From Burkholderia guangdongensis (GTDB lineage: Bacteria; Pseudomonadota; Gammaproteobacteria; Burkholderiales; Burkholderiaceae), in the NCBI RefSeq assembly GCF_013403875.1, contig NZ_JACBNX010000002.1:93889-157888 (forward strand): 64,000 bases of DNA, written 5' to 3'. The translations under genes and the position numbers were made by a program. Shown one piece after another: positions 38,914 through 45,172 of this stretch (within the stretch, counting starts at the first letter, position 1; every line of letters starts with the position of its first letter). The notes beneath the pieces were generated by a model, which did not search any database, was not told the DNA's origin, and worked only from the letters and a program-made list of their open reading frames with translations.

Positions 38914-39531
38914 ATGCTCAATTCCTGGTGGACGCGCGGTGCGCATCGTGTCTGGCTCGCCGCGTGCATGCTCGCCGGTGCGCTGCTCGTCGCCGGTTGC
39001 GGCAACGCGCCGCAGTTCCAGAACGTCGACATCACCGGCAACACGCAGTTCGGCACCGACTTCGCGCTGCCCGACACGGCCGGCAAGATGCGCACGCTCG
39101 CCGATTTCAAGGGCAAGGCCGTCGTGCTGTTCTTCGGCTACACGCATTGCCCGGACGTGTGCCCGACGACGATGGCCGAGCTGTCCGAGGCGCTGAAGCA
39201 GCTCGGGCCCGACGACGCGAAACGTGTGCAGGTGCTGTTCGTCACCGTCGATCCGGCGCGGGACACGCCGGCCGTGCTCGGCCAGTACGTGCCGGCGTTC
39301 AATCCGGCGTTCATCGGGCTGCGGCCGGCGAACGACGCGCAGCTTCAGAAGGTGACGAAGGACTTCCGCGTGTACTACGCGAAGGCCGCGGGCAAAACGC
39401 CCGACAGCTACACGATGGACCACACCGCCGCGAGCTACGTGTTCGATCCGGACGGCAAGCTGCGGCTCTTCGTGCGCGACGGCCAGGGGCCGGCGCCGTG
39501 GGTTCATGATCTGAAACTGCTGCTCGACTGA
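38914..39531 (+). CDS. SCO1/SenC family copper chaperone, lipoprotein
   Basis: 205-residue Sco protein delivering copper to the CuA site of subunit II. N-terminal hydrophobic segment ending in lipobox LVAGC (Cys29) anchors it to the membrane; copper site CPDVC (79-83) and His170 (TMDHTAAS) are present, along with FFGYTHCPD and VTVDPARDTP. ATG 38914; 19 bp after cyoE. Last cox assembly gene. Confidence 0.96.
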   Translation: MLNSWWTRGAHRVWLAACMLAGALLVAGCGNAPQFQNVDITGNTQFGTDFALPDTAGKMRTLADFKGKAVVLFFGYTHCPDVCPTTMAELSEALKQLGPDDAKRVQVLFVTVDPARDTPAVLGQYVPAFNPAFIGLRPANDAQLQKVTKDFRVYYAKAAGKTPDSYTMDHTAASYVFDPDGKLRLFVRDGQGPAPWVHDLKLLLD

Positions 39532-39601
39532 GCGGAGCACGTTGCGGCGGCGGCGCGCGTGCGCGTTGCCGCTATTCCCGGCGGATGCATACCTATATGA
39601 G

Positions 39602-39622
39602 CGCGATGTATTTCACATCGCG
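39602..39622. promoter_or_regulatory. dyad in the metQ upstream region
   Basis: CGCGATGT (39602-39609) and ACATCGCG (39615-39622) flank ATTTC: a perfect 8-bp inverted repeat 92 bp before the binding-protein gene, possibly an operator. The rest of the 183-bp gap shows no riboswitch-like structure that I can recognise. Confidence 0.35.
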
Positions 39623-39714
39623 TCGATCCTGTGACACCATCTGCCGTCTTCCGGTGAACCGGTTCCGGCCGGTCATCGATCCTTTTTCCGTTTGCAAGCA
39701 GAAGTGAGAATCAG

Positions 39715-40530
39715 ATGAAGCGTCGCAGTCTCCTGAAAGTGTTTTCCGTGCTGGCGGCGGGTGCCGCGCTGGCGGTGTCGACCGGCGCGTACGCGCAGAA
39801 CAGGGTGATCAAGGTCGGTACCGTCAGCGGTCCCGATTCGCAAGTGTGGCAGGTCGTGCAGAAGGTCGCGAAGCAGAAGGAAGGGCTCGACGTGAAGGTG
39901 ATCGAGTTCAACGACTACGTGCAGCCGAACGCGGCGCTCGACGCGGGCGACCTCGACGCGAACAGCTTCCAGCACCAGCCGTACCTCGACAGCCAGGTCA
40001 AGCAGCGCGGCTACAAGCTCGTCAGCGCGGGCCTGACGTACATTTCGCCGATGGGCGTGTACTCGAAGAAATTCAAGGCGCTGAAGGATCTGCCGCAGGG
40101 CGCGAAGGTCGCGGTGCCGAACGATCCGTCGAACGAGAACCGCGCGCTGCTGCTGCTGCAGACGCAAGGCGTGATCAAGCTTCGCACGGGCGCCGGCACC
40201 GGCGGCAACAACGCGACGGTGCTCGACGTCGCCGAGAACCCGAAGAAGCTGAAGCTCACCGAACTCGACGCGGCGCAGCTGCCGCGCGTGCTCGGCGACG
40301 TCGACGCGGCCGTGATCAACACGAACTACGCGCTCGCCGCGCATCTGGAGCCGACGAAGGACGCGATCGCGCTCGAAGCGCTGACGAGCCCGTACGCGAA
40401 CATCATCGCGGTGCGGGCGAAGGACAAGGATCAGCCGTGGGTCAAGAAGCTGGTCAAGGCGTATCAGTCTGCTGAAGTCCGGGAGTTCATCAAGAATCAG
40501 TTCAAGGGGTCGATGGTCGCGTCGTTCTGA
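39715..40530 (+). CDS. metQ: MetQ/NlpA family substrate-binding protein
   Basis: 271-residue periplasmic binding protein of the NlpA/MetQ family (methionine or related amino acids). Cleavable signal peptide (LLKVFSVLAAGAALAVSTGAYA) but no lipobox Cys. Family motifs EFNDYVQPNAALDAGDLDANSFQHQPYL (given in halves: EFNDYVQPNAALDAGDLD and ANSFQHQPYL), VAVPNDPSNENRALLLLQ and the closing FIKNQFKGSMV. No ABC ATPase or permease is adjacent, so it is an orphan binding protein here. Its last 24 or so bases are duplicated at 40701, marking the left end of an insertion. Confidence 0.93.
   Translation: MKRRSLLKVFSVLAAGAALAVSTGAYAQNRVIKVGTVSGPDSQVWQVVQKVAKQKEGLDVKVIEFNDYVQPNAALDAGDLDANSFQHQPYLDSQVKQRGYKLVSAGLTYISPMGVYSKKFKALKDLPQGAKVAVPNDPSNENRALLLLQTQGVIKLRTGAGTGGNNATVLDVAENPKKLKLTELDAAQLPRVLGDVDAAVINTNYALAAHLEPTKDAIALEALTSPYANIIAVRAKDKDQPWVKKLVKAYQSAEVREFIKNQFKGSMVASF
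40504..40526 (+). repeat. 23-bp direct repeat, left copy (3' end of metQ)
   Basis: Identical over 23 bp to 40701-40723 (begins AAGGGGTCGATG). This copy contains the functional metQ 3' end; the downstream copy then has one extra T, so it no longer reads as the metQ stop. Confidence 0.9.
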
Positions 40531-40700
40531 GCAGCTCACTCCTGACAATCTGCTCATTTCAGGCAGTATCCGCTCATGCGCGAGCGGATACTGAGCAGAT
40601 AAATGAGCAAATTGACCCCGGCAGCTGTCCTTGATGCCATCCAACGCCTGGCCCAAGCGGGCCAGCTGGAGGTTTCCTCTACCGACGTCATCCACGCTAT
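40527..40700. mobile_element. insertion remnant between the metQ direct repeats
   Basis: About 174 bp bracketed by 23-bp direct repeats that duplicate the metQ 3' end, as expected for integration into a gene end with regeneration of the target gene. It holds a nested palindromic region (40548-40609) and the 5' part of a small reading frame, but no recombinase. Best explained as the scar of a larger integrated element that has been deleted, or as a mini-element; the class is unknown. Confidence 0.55.
40564..40593. promoter_or_regulatory. 12-bp hairpin and TGAGCA half-site cluster
   Basis: CAGTATCCGCTC (40564-40575) pairs perfectly with GAGCGGATACTG (40582-40593). Overlapping it, ATCTGCTCA (40548-40556) pairs with TGAGCAGAT (40592-40600), and TGAGCA occurs at 40528, 40592 and 40604. 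It looks like a regulator-binding or replication/recombination site rather than a terminator (no T-run). Confidence 0.5.
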
Positions 40701-40728
40701 AAGGGGTCGATGGTCGCGTCGTTTCTGA
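40603..40728 (+). pseudogene. truncated small reading frame in the insertion remnant
   Basis: ATG 40603 opens a 41-codon frame beginning MSKLTPAAVLDAIQRLAQAG, an amphipathic helical start typical of small DNA-binding or helper proteins. After residue 33 it runs into the direct repeat (RGRWSRRF) and stops, so it is probably the beginning of a gene cut off by the deletion. I do not recognise the family. Confidence 0.3.
40701..40723 (+). repeat. 23-bp direct repeat, right copy
   Basis: Second copy of the metQ 3' end sequence; after it the sequence continues (with one inserted T) into what looks like the original metQ downstream DNA and terminator. Confidence 0.9.
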
Positions 40729-40760
40729 GCGCGTCCGGTTCGGTTCCGAGCCGATTTGAA

Positions 40761-40790
40761 AGGCCTGCGTGGTTTGAGCAGGCTTTTTTC
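40761..40790 (+). terminator. terminator, probably the original metQ terminator
   Basis: GCCTGC (40763-40768) with GCAGGC (40778-40783), extended by A-T and G-T pairs, followed by TTTTTT. It stands after the right direct repeat, so the insertion has separated metQ from it. It also lies between the convergent metQ and ABC transporter genes. Confidence 0.7.
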
Positions 40791-40804
40791 TTTTTCGCTG
40801 CGAT

Positions 40805-42394
40805 TCAGGTGAACACGAGTTTCGCGGCTCCGCGTGTTTTGCCGAAATCGACGCTGAAATCGGGCTTGATGCTCTGGAGTGGGCGATGGCTGACGAGAAA
40901 AAGGATTGTCTCCGGCAGCGAAGTCTGTAGATAACGAAGGACTGCGTCCTCGGATGTGACGTCTATAGAATTGAGCGCTTCGTCGATGATCAGTATGTTC
41001 GGTTTTCTGAGCGCCGCGCGCACGATCGCAATGAACTGTCTTTCTCCAAGCGATAGCGAGCGTGCGCTCTCGTCGAGATTGATCCGGCGGCCTCCGTGCG
41101 CAGGCCATATTTCGAGAGATTCGAGGGCAGCAGCTTCAGAAATCGATTCGTCCGCGAGTCGAATGTTGTCTCTTACCGTGCCGTCGACGATTTCAGGATT
41201 GGCTTGCAAGAACAGCACGGCATGTCGGTCGTGTTCAGCTTGTGCGGCCGCATATACCCGGGACAGAAACGTCGATTTGCCCGAGCCGGATTTGCCGGTG
41301 ACGTGAACGCGGTCGCCACGACAGGCGATCGGTTCATTTGCGTCTGTAGGGGCGCGTCGTGCGGCGCTGAAAGTCAGCACGGACGGATTCGTCGGCGCGT
41401 ATTCGCGATCGAGAGAATCCAGTTCGTCATAGCCGCTGCTCATTGCGACGATGCCGCTCTGAAACCCGTTCACCGAATTGGATAGATTGGACATCGGTTG
41501 GACCAGTCGGTCCAGGAACGTCGCGAGCAGGAAGATCTCGCCAGCACCGAATTGGCCATCGGCCACTCGACGGGCGGCGACGAGCAGGACGATCAGATAG
41601 GCGATCGCGGTGGCAAGCGTAATCGCGATGCCACGCACGCTCTTGGTCAGAAAGAGCCGATTGTGTGCGGCCATCGACGTGCCGATAGCAGATCGCAGAC
41701 GTTGCTGGAAAAAGGGGAGTGCATCGTATTCATGAATCAGCTTGGCATTGGAAATCAGGCCGCCGTATTGGGCGAACACGTCGTTGTCCGCGTTGTGGGC
41801 GACTGCTGTGCGATCCAGCTCCCTTCGCCTCATGAACTTCACCGCAAGAAGCAGTATTGCGATCGCCGTCACCAGCATATGTGGAAAGACGTCGCCGGCC
41901 AGGGTGGATACGGCGGCAATGACAACGATGAGATCGCATATCGCCGGCAGAAAGCCGGACAATACGCTGTAGGCGACCCCCATCGACCCGGTTTGCATCT
42001 TTGAGACGATTGCGACTCGTCGGGTAATCGATTCCGTGTGATCGGCTATGCGAACGCTGTAGTTGGATTGTGTGCCGATACGCGCCGCCATCAGTGTGGC
42101 TAGCCGGTAGGACAGGCGATAGAGAAACGGATTGACAATCAGCCAGCGAAGATCGACCAGTATTTGGCCAGCGAATCTTGCGGCGATATAAAAGAGGACG
42201 AGAAGGCTCAGGTCATGTGCGGCGGAAGGCGATTTCGTGTGGTCGATGAGGCTCGCGAGGAAAATCGGTGCGAGGCTGATGGCCGCGGAGCTCAATAGCA
42301 CGGACAACACGATGACTGCCAGACGTATCGTCATGCGGCGATCGAGGGTAGCCGCAAAATCGCGTAGGGCGCGGCGCAGGTATCTGGATATCAA
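40805..42394 (-). CDS. ABC transporter, fused permease and ATPase (exporter type)
   Basis: 529-residue half-size ABC exporter. It starts with TTG overlapping the dehydratase stop (TTGA), with GGAGG 8 bp upstream. The permease part has about five or six hydrophobic segments (for example LAVIVLSVLLSSAAISLAPIF, LVLFYIAARFAGQILV, LPAICDLIVVIAAVSTLAG, ITLATAIAYLIVLLVAARRV). ATPase: Walker A GKSGSGKST (367-375), Q-loop Gln397, signature LSLGERQ (447-453), Walker B ILIIDEA (467-473), switch His503. No N-terminal C39 peptidase, so it would not itself cleave a double-glycine leader. It probably exports the product of the upstream dehydratase gene (inference from the operon), or confers immunity. Confidence 0.9.
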   Translation of the reverse strand: MISRYLRRALRDFAATLDRRMTIRLAVIVLSVLLSSAAISLAPIFLASLIDHTKSPSAAHDLSLLVLFYIAARFAGQILVDLRWLIVNPFLYRLSYRLATLMAARIGTQSNYSVRIADHTESITRRVAIVSKMQTGSMGVAYSVLSGFLPAICDLIVVIAAVSTLAGDVFPHMLVTAIAILLLAVKFMRRRELDRTAVAHNADNDVFAQYGGLISNAKLIHEYDALPFFQQRLRSAIGTSMAAHNRLFLTKSVRGIAITLATAIAYLIVLLVAARRVADGQFGAGEIFLLATFLDRLVQPMSNLSNSVNGFQSGIVAMSSGYDELDSLDREYAPTNPSVLTFSAARRAPTDANEPIACRGDRVHVTGKSGSGKSTFLSRVYAAAQAEHDRHAVLFLQANPEIVDGTVRDNIRLADESISEAAALESLEIWPAHGGRRINLDESARSLSLGERQFIAIVRAALRKPNILIIDEALNSIDVTSEDAVLRYLQTSLPETILFLVSHRPLQSIKPDFSVDFGKTRGAAKLVFT

Positions 42395-43809
42395 GGATCG
42401 ATCCTCCCGGTTCTGACGAACTGGCGAACCGAATCGGTCAGTGCGGGGAAGTCCGCCGTATCGAATTCGACGAGCGCGCGCCTGATTCTGCGGCTCATCG
42501 AGAAGCGCGAGCGTGCCGCACTCATTTTCCCCGTTTGATGCAGGACGTATGGCTCTTCGCCATTGAGTGAAAAATAGGGAATATCGCCGTTGAGGAGGTC
42601 ATGCGTTTCGCCTCTTCGCGTGTCAATGCGGTCATCATCGTGGTATGTCGGAAGCTTGAAGAGGTCGGTGAACAGCGCATGCTGCATGCGTTGCCTGCTG
42701 ATATCGGCGGGCGTGAACAGCAATTCGAGGTAGCACTTGTAGTGTGCCGTCGGCCGAAATACGAACCGTGTTGAACAGGTCTGGTATCTTGCGTCGCACA
42801 GCATGTCGGTGAGCGTCGCGCGCTTTGCCGCGAGAATGTGCAGCGTCGTTTCGAAACCGAGGACGATTTCGTCGACGTATTCCCGAGGATCGGCATACAG
42901 GTCGTCGCCGATTTTCAATCGATGGGTGGTGGTTCGCTTGCGCCGTAAATACGCGAACCTGCCATCGGTGCGCAGGTGGCCACCTATCTCCGTGGACGCC
43001 AGGCTGCCGCCGGCAATGGATGAAAGCCCGGCCTGTGGAGCGATCAATCCCGTGGACATGAGCCTCTCTTGAGGCGTGCGCGCAGTACCGGAAAAACCGG
43101 AAAACATGCATTCCATGTCGACGATGACTGGGATGCCACGGTGTGCGATCAGGTTTTCCAGATGAATGTCGGTCAAATCGAGAAAGTAGGCGATGGCCGT
43201 TACCGCACCCAGGCGCATCATGTACAACCGTTGTTCTATCGCATCGCTGGATGCTCCTGCCTCGAGGAACGGGAGTACCTGCCACGCATGCGTATCGTCG
43301 TCGATCTGAAGCGGCGGATACCGAAGCCCAATCGAAGCGCTCGCTTCGACGACATCCAAGGTTTTCGCGAAGATCTCGTATAGACGCGGATCGGTGTGTT
43401 TCACGACATAACGGCGATTCCCGGTATCGATGCATACCGGACGTTCCCCGCCGCGATGCGAGTCACCGTCGAGGAAGGCAAGTTCGACCTGTTGGTGCCG
43501 GCCTGCTATCGCCGGTAACGATGCGATCTTGGCGGCGCGCCTGAGATATCGGTGAACATTCCGTGCGCGGCGAAGCAGGAATTTTCCGAGGAATTCGTTC
43601 TCGTGGCGTTCCCATGCTTCACGCTTATTTTTGCGTTGTCGAGAGCGGACGTGATTGAACGGCTGTACGTATGCAAGGAGATCGTCCTTGATCAGGTGAA
43701 GTGCATCGAAGCCGTCGGAGCCGTTTGTCGAGCCGAGCGAGTGCAGGGCTTGTTCGACAAGCAGGGCAAATTCGTCGCATAGCGGATATCCGGAGCTACG
43801 CTCTTTCAT
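42391..43809 (-). CDS. stand-alone LanM-type (DUF4135) lanthipeptide dehydratase, no cyclase domain
   Basis: 472 residues from the ATG at 43809 (the frame is open to 43941, inside the GNAT gene). The sequence matches the dehydratase half of class II lanthipeptide synthetases, which phosphorylate Ser/Thr of a peptide and eliminate phosphate to give dehydro residues. Kinase residues are in register with those reported for CylM: Lys137 (RRYVVKHTDPR), Asp214-x-His216 and Asn219 (TDIHLENLIAH), Asp231 (PVIVDMECMF). The elimination pair Arg348 and Thr354 (TRFVFRPTAHYK) is also there, and the LanM hallmark GDIPYF is at 408-413. It ends about 60 residues later; the C-terminal LanC-like zinc cyclase (about 400 residues) is absent. 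Overlaps the GNAT gene by 14 bp and the ABC gene by 4 bp. Confidence 0.88.
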   Translation of the reverse strand: MKERSSGYPLCDEFALLVEQALHSLGSTNGSDGFDALHLIKDDLLAYVQPFNHVRSRQRKNKREAWERHENEFLGKFLLRRARNVHRYLRRAAKIASLPAIAGRHQQVELAFLDGDSHRGGERPVCIDTGNRRYVVKHTDPRLYEIFAKTLDVVEASASIGLRYPPLQIDDDTHAWQVLPFLEAGASSDAIEQRLYMMRLGAVTAIAYFLDLTDIHLENLIAHRGIPVIVDMECMFSGFSGTARTPQERLMSTGLIAPQAGLSSIAGGSLASTEIGGHLRTDGRFAYLRRKRTTTHRLKIGDDLYADPREYVDEIVLGFETTLHILAAKRATLTDMLCDARYQTCSTRFVFRPTAHYKCYLELLFTPADISRQRMQHALFTDLFKLPTYHDDDRIDTRRGETHDLLNGDIPYFSLNGEEPYVLHQTGKMSAARSRFSMSRRIRRALVEFDTADFPALTDSVRQFVRTGRIDP

Positions 43810-44254
43810 CGCCGAAAGGTCCGGGCGCCCGGCTGCAGGCGATGAGTTTGGGTTTCGGCGTGATGCCGACATCGGAAAATGTTTTTTCGCATCCAATAAA
43901 GGTATCTGCAAATATCGCAGTATGTTGGAAGCGGTCGACAATTGCTTTCATGAGTGCCGAACCTATGCCCTGTCTTTGCAGACCAGGGTCCACACAGACT
44001 TCCGCGATGTATGTGACGAACGTATCGTCACTAAATGATCTGGCCATGCCGGCCAACTGGCCGGTAAGTGTGGTGGCAAATGCGGCGAATATATTTGTTC
44101 CGCCGAGAAACCGATTGCGAAAATCATCGATTGTCAGATAATCGCGTGATGCACCGAACCCGACTCGCTCATATAGTGTCGCGATCGCATTTGAAGTGAC
44201 TTTTTGAGCGTCGAAATGAACAGTAGTTTTGATTTGCTCACCTTTCTGATCCAA
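43796..44254 (-). CDS. GNAT family N-acetyltransferase
   Basis: 152-residue GNAT protein, first gene of the island operon. Acetyl-CoA-binding motif A EVCVDPGLQRQGIGSALMKAI with the Q/RxxGxG loop at 93-99; preceding strand VTYIAEVCV fits the fold. TTG start at 44254 taken from the open frame; no clear ribosome site, so the start is uncertain. Its 3' end overlaps the dehydratase start. Possible roles: acetylating the modified peptide's N-terminus, or self-protection. Both are inference. Confidence 0.82.
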   Translation of the reverse strand: MDQKGEQIKTTVHFDAQKVTSNAIATLYERVGFGASRDYLTIDDFRNRFLGGTNIFAAFATTLTGQLAGMARSFSDDTFVTYIAEVCVDPGLQRQGIGSALMKAIVDRFQHTAIFADTFIGCEKTFSDVGITPKPKLIACSRAPGPFGDERA

Positions 44255-44432
44255 GGGTTGCTAAAGCCTAACGCATTGTAATGAAAGTGTAAAATCATTG
44301 AGTCTCATGTATTTGAGATAGGCAGTGACGGTAAAGAGATGTCCGATTTGATAAACGGGTCATCTCGCTCGCCGTCGCGTGCCGATCCGCGACACGCGAC
44401 GGTGCTGTGCGCCGCGAACGCATTGCCATATA

Positions 44433-44448
44433 CTGTATATCCATACAG
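44433..44448 (+). promoter_or_regulatory. LexA (SOS) box upstream of imuA
   Basis: CTGTATATCCATACAG fits the CTG-N10-CAG SOS box exactly, with the typical TATAT core, 14 bp before the imuA start. LexA control of imuA-imuB-dnaE2 is established in many bacteria. Confidence 0.92.
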
Positions 44449-44461
44449 TCATGTCGGCATC

Positions 44462-45172
44462 ATGCTCGCATCCTCCATTGCTCCCGAAACGCTGCATCCG
44501 TCCCTCTGGCGCGGCTCCCAACTCGCGCGCGGCGGGCCGCGCACGATCGATACCGGCTTCGCGGCGCTGTCGGCCGAACTGCCGGGCGGCGGCTGGCCGG
44601 TCGGCGCGCTCGTCGAACTGCTCGTCGCGCAGCCCGGCTGCGGCGAGTTGCGGCTGCTCGCGCCTGCGCTCGCGCGGGCCGTCGACGCGCGGCGGCCGCT
44701 CGCGCTCGTCGCGCCGCCGCATGTGCCGAACGCGGCCGCGTTCGCGGCGCTTCACGTGCCGCCCGACGCGCTGCTCTGGCTGCGCGCGCCGCGGCAGGCC
44801 GACGCGCTGTGGGCGGCCGAGCAGGCGCTGAAGACCGGCTGCTGCGGCGCGCTGCTGCTCTGGCAGCAGACGGTGCGCAACGACGCATTGCGGCGGCTGC
44901 ATCTCGCGGCCGCGCGCTCGGGCAGCACGCTGTTCGCGATGCTGCGGCCGCTCGCCGCCGCGCGGCAGCCGTCGCCGGCCGTGCTGCGGCTCGCGCTGCA
45001 TCCGCAGCCGGGCGGCGTGGCGGTCGAGATCGTCAAGCGTCGCGGGCCGGTGCAGGCAGAGATGCTCGAGCTCGAACTGCCGTCGCCGATCGTGGAGGGC
45101 CGCTATGCGCGTCTTGCTCGGCATCCATCTGCCGCGCCTGCCGCTCGACGTGTGCGTCACACCGTCGCCTGA
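44462..45172 (+). CDS. imuA: SOS mutagenesis protein ImuA
   Basis: 236-residue RecA-like/SulA-related partner of the ImuB-DnaE2 mutasome. Start ATG 44462, just after the LexA box (the frame is open further upstream, over the operator). Motifs TGFAALSAELPGGGWPVGALVELLV and CGELRLLAPALARA correspond to the conserved ImuA core. The C-terminus overlaps imuB by 68 bp, so the two are translationally linked. Confidence 0.93.
   Translation: MLASSIAPETLHPSLWRGSQLARGGPRTIDTGFAALSAELPGGGWPVGALVELLVAQPGCGELRLLAPALARAVDARRPLALVAPPHVPNAAAFAALHVPPDALLWLRAPRQADALWAAEQALKTGCCGALLLWQQTVRNDALRRLHLAAARSGSTLFAMLRPLAAARQPSPAVLRLALHPQPGGVAVEIVKRRGPVQAEMLELELPSPIVEGRYARLARHPSAAPAARRVRHTVA

Larger units (their letters stand above)
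40733..44361. other. low-G+C accessory island carrying a LanM-like dehydratase operon
   Basis: Visibly lower G+C and less biased codon use than both sides (metQ, imuA); the shift back to typical composition occurs around 44361. It contains three overlapping minus-strand genes in the order GNAT, LanM-type dehydratase, ABC exporter, and no integrase. The left flank shows an insertion scar in the metQ 3' end, and the right flank is the imuA promoter region. Acquisition by transfer is inferred from composition, the overlapping operon and the scar. Confidence 0.65.

Noticed and set aside
43810..43941. Longer N-terminus for the LanM-like dehydratase (starting at 43941)
   Set aside because: The extra 44 codons lie inside the GNAT gene in another frame and contain no LanM-like sequence. 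The ATG at 43809 gives the usual short overlap of an operon.
44341..44375. Possible third copy of the metQ 3' repeat at the right edge of the island (AACGGGTCATCTCGC...)
   Set aside because: Only scattered matches to the 23-mer; not better than chance in this composition, so it is not used as a right attachment site.
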